Made by a program: the position numbers and the translations under genes. The notes beneath the pieces are model-generated. The model saw nothing but the letters and a program-made list of their open reading frames with translations. It searched no databases and was not told the DNA's origin. From NCBI GenBank assembly GCA_023375785.1, contig SZWC01002446.1:192934-220136 (forward strand): DNA of 27,203 nt, read 5' to 3'. Below, in pieces: positions 18,750 to 27,203 of this stretch (positions within the stretch are counted from its first letter, which is position 1; each line of letters begins with the position of its first letter). The stretch comes from Penium margaritaceum (taxonomy: Eukaryota; Streptophyta; Zygnematophyceae; Desmidiales; Peniaceae).

Positions 18750-19321
18750 TGTTAAGTCCTAGATGTACACGAGTCCTTAAAACCTGTGCGTGGGCATGTA
18801 TATCATTACAGTTGTGACTGACCACGCATTGATCAGATTTCATGATTTCTAGGCCAATCAACCAAGGGAATTTCGGCCACCTGCCCCAACCTTTGGTCTT
18901 CACATTCAGAAGGTTCTGACATGTTTGAACACTTTCTACAATGGTCGGTAGAGAGCCGCAAACCATATCGATATTTAGATGTTTTTCAGAATAATTCTTC
19001 ATGATGCTAGAACTTTACGAAGATGCGCATGGACATTCTTGAAGGTCACCGAATTCTCGGTGGAGTTTATTGAAGCGACCGCTCACAACGCGGCATCGCA
19101 CGCATCATTCCACTCGTGTGCCTAAGATGAAACACATGCCTCATGATATTTCTCGACATTGTACATATGTGATCGACATTTCCAACCGGTTTCATCAAAG
19201 TACACTTATTGCTAAATACAGATAATCCCATTAACCCAATATTAATCTACACCACAACTCATCCCTGTGAACCATCCTATTTATTCTCAAAGTATTATAG
19301 TCCTTTTTGTGATGCATAACA
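18750..19321 (+). repeat. CV1 3' LTR
   Basis: The LTR starts TGTTAAGTCC and ends GCATAACA (572 bp). It aligns with the CV3 LTRs, including TACACGAGTCC near the start and AAAGTACACTTA near the end. No TATA box can be singled out with confidence. Confidence 0.82.
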
Positions 19322-19910
19322 AAGCTATGATGATTGTTTTTGCCTTGGTGGATCATTTTAATTATGCTGGTGTCCTCGGATGAACATTCTCGTTGATTGG
19401 GACACATGAAGATCAAAATGTGAGTTTCTATGGTAGCCGATGATTAACACACTCTTTTTTTTCTTTTCATGTAAGCGGTTTCTGCCACTTACATGGAATA
19501 GTGGATAAAAGTGACAAACCAGTCAAATTATGTGACAATCCCGCCTAATTATGTGATGATGTTTGACATTTTGTCAAGATGTTCGACATTTTTTTTATAT
19601 CATTTTGGCAGTCGATAAAACCCTCAAATTTCAGTGAAGACGAATCGTGGCCCCCCTTTTCGCTCACTTCACAGAAAGAGAGTGCTGAAAGTGTAGTAAA
19701 CTAGAGATTACGTGACTGAATTCAGTGAACTCAAAACTGTTAAATCTATCGGCCGATGTTGGTGGATTAATTTTTTGCACAGTCTCCCCGCATCGAGGCC
19801 TCGCACCCTTTCGGACAAGACTCACATGCCCGGGTTTGAACCTGCTTGTGTGCAAGAACATGGCTATATTTCAGTGAAATCCACGAATTGGAGGAAATCT
19901 TGTGCAGAAA
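19322..19910. other. Spacer between CV1 and CV3
   Basis: This AT-rich spacer contains poly-T runs at about 19450 and 19590. No coding or LTR similarity was found. A GGGTTTGAACC stretch at about 19832-19842 resembles a tRNA B box, but no matching stems or A box could be drawn around it. Confidence 0.5.
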
Positions 19911-20463
19911 TGTTACGTACCACACATACACGAGTCCCTAATCTTTCCTATTGGGTATTTCTGTCATCACACAAATAGCCCACCACGTATCAAGACCTCA
20001 ATTTTCACTCCGACGGTTGAGGGAAATTCAACCAACCACCCTTGTCCTCCATCAAACCTTTTTGCACTTTCAGACAACTCTGACCACTTTTGAGAATCCC
20101 CGTTAGAAGTGGCACAACCTTCCGGTCGACTTCTCAACACATTGAGACATATCTTGGTTTAAAGAGGTGCATCTTGCATCTTTGCCGTCGATCCTTGAAG
20201 CCCCCCAATTTCTCGGCGGAGCTTCTCAAATCCGACCACTCACGACGCGACTCCACACTCGTCGTTCGACGATCAGCCCAATGACCCCGACTATACCTCA
20301 TTTCTAAATCGACCCTCGTATATATACATATGTTCGATCATTCTAACACTTTTCATCGAAGTACACTTAGCATTAATTTTAAATTGCTCAAGTGTCACAA
20401 GTTCTCAATCCTGTTCTCCCTCACATCTACATGTTCACCATCTACACTTCATTTGGCATAACA
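19911..20463 (+). repeat. CV3 5' LTR
   Basis: The LTR starts TGTTACGTACC and ends GGCATAACA. It contains a TATATATACATATG stretch at about 20319-20332 that could serve as a TATA element for the retrotransposon transcript. It shares GCATCTTGCATCTT (about 20168-20181), the site at which the 3' LTR copy carries an insertion. Confidence 0.9.
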
Positions 20464-20465
20464 CT

Positions 20466-20477
20466 TGGTGTCAGAGC
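20466..20477 (+). other. CV3 primer binding site
   Basis: TGGTGTCAGAGC lies two bases after the LTR. It matches the initiator tRNA-Met complement (TGGTATCAGAGC) at 11 of 12 positions. Confidence 0.88.
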
Positions 20478-20582
20478 AAAGCGGTGCTAGAGAGGCATCT
20501 GACTACTTTACCCATCCGAAGGACTATCTCGTGCAAGCCGTCAGCGCATCTCGCACGTCAAGAATTTACAGACTTTGCGACT

Positions 20583-21745
20583 ATGACGTCAAGCGAGCGA
20601 GCGCATCCAACGACTAGCAACGGATCTTTGGCAACGACTTTGGTGATGGAGGAGAACATGTCTACGCACACAAACTCTGAAGCGGCGGCAAACATTGGCG
20701 TGGTAGACTATGCGGCAGCTGGAATAGCCCCTATGGCTCCAACGACCAATCCGGTCACGAATCCAACGGCGGTAAGCCATCCGCCCCTACCAACAGCCTC
20801 GACGACGACAGCAAGAACGACAGGTGGCACCGGACAACAAGGACGGATCAACGAGGAATTGGCGAACCATATCTCCCCACCCGAGGGAATCAATAGCCAT
20901 CTACTCCAATAGCTCAACATTGTGATGGAGGCTCTTCGCAACGCTGGTACACGAGAGGCGGTGCTCGTCGAGAGAAATACCCAACTCTCGAGCAAACACT
21001 TGGCCCCTCCCGAACGGTTCAAACCTGCAAACTCAAAGAGACCAAGGGTTTGGACGTGGCAGATGAGTTTGGAGGTGTACTTCACTGCTGATGGGATCAA
21101 CGATGATCAAAAGAAAATCGACCTCGCGACCGCGTTTTTGCGTGGCATGACACAAAGTTGGTGGTCTGATCTAAAGACCATCCAACGGCAGGAGGAGACC
21201 GGCCTCATCAACGGCCAACGGCGCCCGTCTCATGTCGCCGATCGCATGCATTCTACCTTTGGAGTAGATCAACTTGCAATGGCAAGACGTGCTGATGCCA
21301 CCAACCGACTGGAACAAGTTCCCGCGCACGATGCTTGCATGCTTTGGACGACTGAGCGAGAGGTCTATCCCTTAGTACAAGCTCAAGCGTCTTCGTGAGC
21401 AGACCAGTGTGGCAGAGTACACGCAGAGATTCTGCAAGATCATCGCTGGTGTAGACATCGCCTCAGACAAGCTCTGCTTTCACTAGAACAACGGCCTCAA
21501 ATGAGACATCTGATGAGCAATTGCCATTTTTGACATCCAAAACAACTCACTACGGATGATTGCAATAACAAAATAGATCAACATGGTTGATTGCAATACT
21601 CGGATCCAAGAATCCTACGTTTGGCGACCTCCGAAAAAGCGAGTCAGGGGACTCCTCGACTTCGATAGAAGTGAGCACCGTCGACCAGAGAGATACATGT
21701 ATTTGCTACAACTGCTGAAAAGTTGGGCACATCGCCCGCAACTGT
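20583..21745 (+). pseudogene. CV3 gag with zinc knuckle, broken
   Basis: The first good ATG is at 20583 (MTSSERAHPT). The N-terminal third is Ala/Thr/Pro-rich. A stop interrupts at 20910-20912 and the same frame resumes. The gag core contains APPERFKP, WTWQMSLEVYFTADGIND, then LATAFLRGMTQSWWSDLK, the typical Trp-Trp signature of plant gypsy capsid proteins. The frame ends at 21396-21398 and changes. A CCHC zinc knuckle lies at 21704-21745 with all four ligands in place (Cys-x2-Cys-x4-His-x4-Cys), but its fifth codon is a TGA. Gag would package the element RNA. CV1 carries a more decayed relative at 6565-7679. Confidence 0.85.
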
Positions 21746-21984
21746 CACAGCAAGCAACAGGCCAAAAATGGGGGAGAAGTTGCAGAAAAATGAGCTGAAA
21801 ACGGCAAAGGGCATGAGTGAAAGGCACAAATCTTGTCCGCAAGGAGCGATATCGCCAAACGATCGCCCATGTGCACGACCTACGATGCCCCAAAGGGTTT
21901 CTGAGATTGCAAAGTTTGACGAGGGATACGAGGCCGACCAAGTGGTGATACTGCTTAGAGTGTAACATTAAGGATGCAAAAGTC

Positions 21985-22210
21985 ACAGAACGGTACAGGC
22001 ACCATAAGATGGAGGAGCTTCTCACAGTTTTGTAAGCAATGACATGGTTCGCAAGCTAGGTTTATAGACCAAACCAGGGGTGTTTGAAGGAAAATCCATC
22101 GATGGGAGATTGCAAATACAGAGACTCCGCGAACCACTACGACTACAAGTGGGAGATCTACGAGATGTAACGGTCTGGAGGTCTTGTCCAAGGAGTGACC
22201 ATGAAAGCAT
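21985..22210 (+). pseudogene. CV3 aspartic protease
   Basis: The frame reads DGGASHSFVSNDMVRKLGL, a stop, then TKPGVFEGKSIDG and LREPLRLQVGDLRDVTV. This matches the retroviral-type aspartic protease of gypsy elements, whose active site is Asp-Thr/Ser-Gly-Ala. Here the second position is Gly (Asp codon at 22008-22010), so the nucleophile remains but the triad is altered. The preceding codon region also has a stop. It would mature the Gag-Pol polyprotein. Confidence 0.78.
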
Positions 22211-22600
22211 TCTTCGATAAGATTTCCTATACCGACACAATCCGCAGGTTGATAGAACAGCAACAACGTTTATGTGGAAATTGACGGGGCCAAGCGACAA
22301 CTTCCACGCGTGGGATGGGAGACGAGAGCGGGAGCAACAGAGGTGGAAGCAACAGAGGAGGCCACGGTAGCCAAAAAGTGACACACTCTGCAGCCAAGAC
22401 CGCTCAACATGGACAAATACTGCATACGACAAGGAGCTCGTGCGTGGCTCATACACCTGAAGCCAATGGAGGAAGCGGAAGTGGCAGTAGCTGACTCATC
22501 ACCCCCATTGGCCTCACTAGCCTCATCGGTATCAACAAAGTTCGCTATGGTAACCGAAGAGTTCGCACCACTCATCCAAGAGTTTGCGGACGTCTTCCCA
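22211..22600 (+). pseudogene. CV3 protease to reverse transcriptase linker
   Basis: The interval links protease to reverse transcriptase. It contains a Glu/Ala/Ser-rich open stretch from 22409 that ends in the FADVFPIEPPK motif, the usual run-up to the reverse transcriptase domain in gypsy elements. Several stops lie between 22230 and 22400. Confidence 0.6.
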
Positions 22601-23237
22601 ATTGAACCCCCGAAAACCCTACCACTTCAACGGGACATCGACCATTGCATCGAGCTAAAACCGGGAAGCCAACCCAGAATTTGAGGGACCTATTGGATGA
22701 GCGATTATGAACTGACCGAGCTGAAAAAGCGGCTCGACGAGATGCTCGGTTAGAGGTTCATCTGCCCATCCCCATCACCGTACGTCGCACCTTTACTGTT
22801 CCTGAAAAGGAAAAATGGTGAAGTGTGGATGTGCATGGACTACTGGGCATTGAATGACGCTATTATCATAACCGTTGTCCTCTCTCCTGAGCCGACAAAC
22901 TTTTTGACCAACTCCGAGGGGCTCCAATTTTCACCAAAACCGACCTACGCAGCGGTTGTGACCAGATTCACGTGGCAGATGTCGATATCAAGAAGACAGC
23001 ATTCCAAAGTCGCTACGGGCATTTCGAGTTCACGGTAATGCCGTTCAAACTTACAAATGCCCCTGCGACTTTCGTGGTGGCAATGAGTAACATTTTCCAC
23101 CAATACCTCGATAATTTTGTTGTGGTGTGTCTCAACGACATCCTGGTATGCAGCCGCATCCCGGAGGAGCACGATGGACATCTTCAAAAAGTTCTCAAAT
23201 TTTTACAAAGAGAGATTTTTTTGGAAAAATCTTGAGG
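22601..23237 (+). pseudogene. CV3 reverse transcriptase, broken
   Basis: The domain opens with DIDHCIELKPGSQP, then a stop, then LTELKKRLDEMLG, another stop, SPYVAPLLFLKRKNGEVWMC and DYWALND. After a frame change near 22865-22930 it continues with [12 protein letters not shown] (first catalytic Asp, 22942-22944), [20 protein letters not shown], and the Tyr-x-Asp-Asp box, which here reads Cys-Leu-Asn-Asp (23128-23139). Tyr and the first Asp of the box are both changed, so the enzyme could not work even without the stops. Reverse transcriptase copies the element RNA into DNA. Confidence 0.9.
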
Positions 23238-23950
23238 TGCGACTTTGTTCTCCGTTTGATCGAGTTCTTGGGTTAGATCAACATGGTGGGTGTATCACCA
23301 TGGATCTGAAAAAAGTGGCAGAAGTCACTCGTTGGCTGACGCCGACCAACGTTGGAAACGTTCAAGTTTTTCTTGGCTTTTGCAATTACTACTGGCACTT
23401 TGTACGTGATTACACCTGAGTGTCAACGCCTCTCTCCGACCTCACTCAACAATAGAACGAGTGGCGGTCAGGAGACAACAAAGAAGAAGTGTTCACCATT
23501 TTGCGGAATGCTCTGACCTCAGTGAGAGCCCTACGATTAATCCAACAATGGACTACTTCATCGCTACGGACGTCTCAGATTGAGCCATTGACGCAATCCT
23601 CCTACAAGACCATGTTAATAGAGAGCATCCGGTTGCATACATGTCTAGAAAACTACGCGGAACGGAACTCAACTATGCCATACACAAGAAGGAGATGCTG
23701 GCGTTCGTATCTACATTTAAGACATGGCGGTGCTATCTAGAATGTTGCCGATGCATCGTGCGCACAAACCACCATGCACTGAAATATTTGCAGACATAGC
23801 CGAATCTCTATCGACGCCAAACCCGATGGATGTTGTTCCTCGAATCCAGGTTCAATAACCATATTGAGTACCGGCGAGGCAAAACCAGCCCGATAGACGT
23901 GCTCAGCTGTCAACCAGATCTGATGTTCGAGGTAGCAACGCTGCAGCTGC
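23238..23950 (+). pseudogene. CV3 RNase H and connection, broken
   Basis: After a frame change, the thumb/connection reads VAEVTRWLTPTNVGNVQVFL, then GFCNYYWHFVRDY and a stop. RNase H follows in another frame: YFIATDVSD (catalytic Asp codon 23569-23571), a stop, AIDAILLQD, VAYMSRKLRGTELNYAIHKK (Glu kept), and TNHHALKYL, where the family has TDHHALKYL; that Asp is Asn here (23767-23769). It ends with NHIEYRRGKTSPIDVLSCQP, equivalent to the CV1 piece at 17235. RNase H removes the RNA template during cDNA synthesis. Confidence 0.86.
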
Positions 23951-24049
23951 AATGAGATCCGTATCTCAAATAGTTGTTCACACGAGGCTACGACCAACAT
24001 GGCGAACATGACAAAGCGAAATTCTGGTACGACGCACCCTCTTGGCGGT

Positions 24050-25150
24050 GACGATTCACTCGCCGAGTGGTCGTTCCCGCAAACAATGAACTCCGCTGCA
24101 TGCTGCTCGAGGAGTGCCACGACACTGGTCGAGGTGGAAATTTTGGAGAAGACAAGATGCTGAAGAAGCTGGCAAAACACAACTGATGGGACACGATGCA
24201 ATTTGACGTGGCCAACTTCTGCAAATCCTGCAACACGTGTCAGTGACAAAAGTCCCGTCACACACGGCCACCCGGACTTCTACAGCCGCTCCCCATTCCG
24301 ACGGAACCGTGGACTGACATCTCCTTGGACTTCATGACAGGATTACCAGTCACACCGGAGGGACATGACACAATCCTCGTGGTTGTCGACAGGTTCTCCA
24401 AAATGTCTCATTTTATTCTGACTACGACCGCCGTCACCACTGAGGGAAGAGAGTGAATGTTTTACATAACATCGTGCGGCTACATGACGCGCCGAGAACC
24501 ATCACGAGTGAGAGCGGTGGTCGATTCACTAGCCGTTTTTCGCACGAACAGATGAATCGCTATGACAGTCGGATCTAATTTTCAACGACGTTTAATCCTT
24601 CAACCAACAGCCAAACCGAGCGGACCAAGCAAATGCTCTAAGAAATTCTCTGAACATTATGCGAATCTCATGGGACGGATTGGGCACGGAAACTCCCAAC
24701 CGTCGAAATCACATATAATTCGGCGATCTCCACCCCAACAGGTAAAACTCCGTTTGAAGTGGTGTATGGCAAACTTCCTGCTACACCAGCCGAACTACAC
24801 AACCGGAGGAACATTCCCACGGTTGACGTCCAACGCTGCGACTTCTCCACTTTCTGGGATGAAACACGACAGACACCTGCGAAGACGCAAGGGGCAAGAA
24901 AACGAGCAAGTGACCGCATCAACGATGTTTTCACCACCGGCGACAAAGTTCTTATCAGTTCGACAAACATCGAACTCCGCGAAGCCGACCATTCAAAACC
25001 CAAGCCCCGAAGGCTGGGACCGTTTGAGATTGAGCGAATGTAAACCCCTGTGGTTGCATGGCCCAAACCCCTCGACATTATGCACATTCATTCGGTGTTT
25101 CATATCAGCAGAATCAAGCACTACCGAGACCCCGGAGAGAACTTCCCCGA
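24050..25150 (+). pseudogene. CV3 integrase with GPF/Y module, broken
   Basis: The zinc site starts with ECHDTGRGGNFGEDKM. The second His is Asn (24139-24141), while CKSCNTCQ keeps both Cys. The core has [13 protein letters not shown] (first catalytic Asp, 24328-24330) and [12 protein letters not shown]. The second catalytic Asp position reads Ser-Glu-Ser before GGRFTSRF (Glu at 24510-24512), in a shifted frame. QTERTKQML keeps the Glu region. TPTGKTPFEVVYGKLPATPA follows, then the DKVLIS block and RRLGPFEIE (24997-25035), the GPF/Y module typical of chromoviral integrases. A stop at about 25040 precedes the HIHSVFHISRIKHY block, which reads on in another frame. It would join cDNA to the chromosome. 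Confidence 0.87.
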
Positions 25151-25179
25151 CAGGGAAGTCCCCCCCTCCTCCCGTACAA

Positions 25180-25356
25180 GTGGACAAAGACATACAATAC
25201 GTCATTGAAGACGTCCTCGGCCATTGACGCCATGGCAAAACAACAGAATATCTTGTCAAGTGGCATGGCTATGATGTCGCGCATAACAGCTAGGAACCCT
25301 ACACCAACCTTCGAGACGTCGATCACCTCATCGACGGATGTTACCGCCGTTATTAG
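25180..25356 (+). pseudogene. CV3 chromodomain
   Basis: One frame from 25180 reads YVIEDVLGH, a stop, RHGKTTEYLVKWHGYDVAHN, Ser, a stop where Trp is expected (Ser-Trp-Glu-Pro), EPYTNL and DHLIDG, ending in TAG at 25354-25356. Apart from two stops this is a textbook chromodomain and nearly the same as that of CV1. A polypurine tract and the 3' LTR follow. Confidence 0.88.
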
Positions 25357-25390
25357 GCCACATCTCTCCACGCGACGGGATGTCGCGGAT

Positions 25391-25402
25391 AAAAGGGGGG
25401 GA
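25391..25402 (+). other. CV3 polypurine tract
   Basis: AAAAGGGGGGGA followed by CG lies two to three bases before the TGTTAC start of the 3' LTR. Confidence 0.8.
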
Positions 25403-25404
25403 CG

Positions 25405-26367
25405 TGTTACATACCAGACGTACACGAGTCCCTAATCTTTCCGAGCAGGCATTTTTGTCATTACACAAATAGCCCACCGTGCTTCGAGACCTCGATTTTC
25501 AGTCTGACGGTTGAGGGCAATTAAACCAACCGCCCTTGCCCTCCGGCGAACCTTTTGAAACTATCTGACAGCTCCGACCACTTTCGAGAATCATCGACAA
25601 AAGTGGCACGACTTTTCGGTCGACTTCTTCACGCATTCAGATATATCTCGATTCATAAAGATACATCTTGCATTGTAATGGATTCAATGGAATCCTTGGC
25701 CGACTAGGCCAAAACCGTGATGCTTGAGGGTCTCCGACCCTAAGGCCATCCCGTCTCACCGCCCACACTCCTAGGTGACCTCACTCGAGCGACGTGGCTC
25801 CTTCGACCGGTCGGCGTGGCACTGCCATGCTACACTTCCCACCACTAGAAGTGAGAGGCGCCTCGGAATCTCCGGTAATCCCGACGTGGGATTCGAGCTC
25901 TGGAGCTCGGTTCAAAAAAAAAATGGATTCGACGGAATCCTTGCTCGACTAGGCCAAAACCGCGGTGCTTGAGGGTCTCCGACCCTCAGCCCATCTTGTC
26001 TCACTGCCCACATTCCCAGGTAACCCTGATCGGGCCACGTGGCTCCTTCGACCGGTCGACGTGGCACTACCACGCTACACACATCTTAGCCGTCGATCCT
26101 CGAAGCCCCTCGATGTCTCAGCGGAGCTTCTTGAATCCGACAACTCACGCTGCGACTGCACACGCGTCGCTCAAAAATCGAACCAACGATCCGGACTATA
26201 CCTCATTCGCAACTCGACAATCGTATATATATGTTCGATCGTTTCAACACTTGTCATTAAAGTACATTTACCGCTAATCATAAATTGATCAAATTTCCTA
26301 AATTATCAATAGTATTATTACTCAAAACTTCTTCCTGTTCAGAATGTAGGGTCCGTTCGGCATAACA
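25405..26367 (+). repeat. CV3 3' LTR with internal insertion
   Basis: The LTR starts TGTTACATACC and ends GGCATAACA. It is colinear with 19911-20463 except for extra DNA at 25674-26080. Removing that insert and the four-base flank duplicate leaves 552 bp, against 553 bp for the 5' LTR, which confirms the insertion limits. Confidence 0.9.
25674..26080 (+). mobile_element. SINE-like dimer inserted in the CV3 3' LTR
   Basis: The insert consists of a 245-bp unit (25678-25922) and a second, 3'-shortened copy (25923-26080). Both begin ATGGATTC and share GACTAGGCCAAAACCG, GCTTGAGGGTCTCCGACCCT and GGCTCCTTCGACCGGTCG. The first unit ends in ten A residues (25914-25923). It has an A-box-like TGGCCGACTAGG at 25697-25708 that fits TRGYNNANNNG, and a B-box-like GATTCGAGCTC at 25890-25900, but these lie about 180 bp apart, too far for a standard tRNA promoter. 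Flanks show only a short repeat (GCAT/ACAT). A retroposon such as a tRNA-derived SINE is the best guess; a non-autonomous DNA element is the alternative. Confidence 0.6.
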
Positions 26368-26695
26368 AAAATGGTGGTCAAAACATGATTGTTTACGATA
26401 TGTATTAAACCGGGAGTGGCTGTCACTCGTTTTCATCAGTTCGCCTTTTTGGGGCAGATGGTTGAATACTGAATTAAGTGGATGCGGAACTCGGCATTTG
26501 TCGAGTCCTCGCGAAAGTGCTTCGAAAAAGAGCGAAGCAATTTGCTGTTCACGTGGACAGAGGTTGAAGCACCCGCGGCAAGGCACGGGAGGCCAAGGTA
26601 GTCTTGGAATTACTGGGTTAGTCGAGGAAACCAAGGGCATGGCCGTGCCTGCTGCTGCGCCTCATCCTTGTCGCTCTCTCTGATTTTCACCTGCG
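26368..26695. other. Spacer right of CV3
   Basis: No LTR or transposon coding similarity was seen. A minus-strand open stretch enters from the right and runs into the LTR, but its content is not recognisable. A small inverted block of the GGCACGGGAGGCC type lies near 26583-26596. Confidence 0.4.
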
Positions 26696-26830
26696 GCTTT
26701 ACCACCACCACCAGCAGCAGCAGCAGGAGCAGCAACTGCGGCGGCTGGTGCGGCCGCGGCAGTTGCTGCGGCTGCCGTAGAGGCAACTGCAGGAGCAGCA
26801 GCAGCGGCAGCAGCAGTGGCAGCGGCGAAG
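26696..26830. repeat. GCN/CAG-rich imperfect trinucleotide repeat
   Basis: Imperfect ACC, CAG, GGC and GCA triplets read as Ala/Gly-rich protein on the minus strand and as Ser/Gly/Cys-rich protein on the plus strand. An 8-bp inverted repeat, GCAACTGC and GCAGTTGC, lies inside it (about 26732-26766). It could be an Ala-rich segment of a gene whose rest is outside the window, or a simple repeat. Confidence 0.7.
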
Positions 26831-27160
26831 GCGGTGTTGACATCTGTAGCGGCTGAGCACAACCCTCGTCCGCCTTCATGGCGTCCTCAACGTCCCCGCC
26901 GATTCAGCCGGACACGCCCTTTCGCTCCTTCTCCACTCCCTCCTCACTCTCTCCTCCGACCTCAAGCCCCCCATCTTCTTCTACTTCTTCTTGTCCGGGT
27001 CCTGCGGGTCATGGCCACGGCCGCGAACACGGCCAGGGAAGGGAGGGAGAGAGTTTCTCGGCCGACAGCTGTAGGGGTTGTCTCTACTACTCGCGCAACT
27101 TGAGGGACGCTGGAAAGCCCCCGCTGTGTGTGGGGTTGAGGAGAGCAGAAGAAGTGCCAG
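26831..27160. other. CT-rich then purine-rich DNA, no clear gene
   Basis: A CT-rich stretch (26900-26990) is followed by a GA-rich stretch around 27030-27055. A 95-codon plus-strand open stretch (26816-27103) is Pro/Arg/Leu-rich, which its base composition alone could produce. It might be a 5' untranslated region, but there is no evidence for a transcript. Confidence 0.4.
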
Positions 27161-27162
27161 GT

Positions 27163-27203
27163 CTGTGTGTGTGTGTGTGGCGGGGGGGGGGGGGGGGGGG
27201 GGG
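27163..27203. repeat. (TG)n and poly-G at the window edge
   Basis: A TG dinucleotide run (about 27163-27179) is followed by CG and then G residues to the last base. Such a homopolymer at the boundary often marks a place where sequencing or assembly stopped. Confidence 0.9.

Larger units (their letters stand above)
4788..19321 (+). mobile_element. CV1: old Ty3/gypsy chromovirus split by nested insertions
   Basis: CV1 is reconstructed by comparing its pieces with CV3 (19911-26367), which belongs to the same family. The pieces, in order, are: 5' LTR (4788-5181, 6266-6387), primer site (6388-6401), gag (6565-7679), gag/protease remnant (12473-12621), protease scrap (16465-16620), RNase H end to chromodomain (17235-18684), polypurine tract (18731-18749) and 3' LTR (18750-19321). 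All run on the plus strand in the right order. The gaps are filled by a 1.08-kb unknown insert, a hAT transposon and the chromovirus CV2. Homology to CV3 continues across the hAT and CV2 insertion points. The element's own target duplication is not visible. The start is placed where CV3 LTR similarity begins, and is uncertain by several bases. Confidence 0.75.
19911..26367 (+). mobile_element. CV3: chromovirus with all domains, inactive
   Basis: CV3 is a 6.46-kb Ty3/gypsy element (6.05 kb without the insert in its 3' LTR). It carries LTRs of 553 and 552 bp (net of the insert), a tRNA-Met-like primer site, gag with zinc knuckle, protease, reverse transcriptase, RNase H, integrase with GPF/Y module, chromodomain and a polypurine tract. 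The order protease-RT-RNase H-integrase-chromodomain defines a chromovirus. The flanks are AGAAA and AAAAT, not a clean duplication. Over the first 114 bp of the LTRs I counted about 19 differences (about 83% identity), so it is old. Stops and frame changes occur in every domain. Confidence 0.9.

Noticed and set aside
18427-19002. Minus-strand open frame of 191 codons
   Set aside because: It covers the CV1 chromodomain, polypurine tract and LTR start, all of which are plus-strand features.
19800-19860. Possible tRNA or tRNA pseudogene around GGGTTTGAACC
   Set aside because: The T-stem does not pair, no A box at the right distance was found, and the motif is nearly palindromic, so it appears on both strands by chance.
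19906-26372. Target-site duplication for CV3
   Set aside because: The five-base flanks AGAAA and AAAAT differ; A-rich sequence makes partial matches meaningless.

Overview
Organism. The window reads as plant-lineage (streptophyte) nuclear DNA made almost entirely of transposable-element wreckage. It holds chromodomain-bearing Ty3/gypsy elements (chromoviruses) with initiator-tRNA-Met-like primer sites, a Ty1/copia relic, and a hAT DNA transposon with a DUF659-type transposase. There are no operons, no ribosomal or confident tRNA genes, and many microsatellites. My best guess is a charophyte alga such as Chara braunii. That is an impression from style and not something I could test. No intact host gene was recognised.

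Layout. (1) 1-1296: a TC microsatellite, then a decayed minus-strand reading frame of unknown identity (1296 down to 208). (2) About 1480-3950: a plus-strand copia relic with zinc knuckle, protease and integrase in order. (3) 4788-19321: an old chromovirus, CV1, split by other insertions. Its 5' LTR (4788-5181 plus 6266-6387) is interrupted by about 1.08 kb of unknown DNA. Its gag is interrupted by a hAT element (7680-12464) with a perfect 8-bp target duplication, AGCCAAAT. Its gag/protease junction is interrupted by a different chromovirus, CV2 (12622-16459), flanked by CTGAG/CTTAG. CV1 then resumes with a protease scrap, an unexplained 0.6-kb stretch where reverse transcriptase should be, the end of RNase H, integrase, a chromodomain, a polypurine tract and the 3' LTR (18750-19321). 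(4) 19911-26367: CV3, a fuller relative of CV1 in the same orientation. It has every domain but many stops, frameshifts and substituted catalytic residues. Its 3' LTR carries a 407-bp insert made of one and a half copies of a SINE-like unit. (5) 26368-27203: GCN-rich and CT-rich DNA, then TG and poly-G at the edge.

How the parts relate. Nesting gives a relative order: CV1 landed first, and the hAT, CV2 and the 1.08-kb piece inserted into it later. CV3 inserted downstream, and the SINE-like dimer entered CV3 last. No element here looks able to move by itself: every pol gene and the hAT transposase are broken. The value of the window is this layered record, supported by target duplications and by CV1/CV3 homology across the insertion points. 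The most novel candidates are the hAT transposase with its acidic and Gly/Ala-repeat tail, the SINE-like dimer, the 1.08-kb insert and the unknown minus-strand pseudogene.
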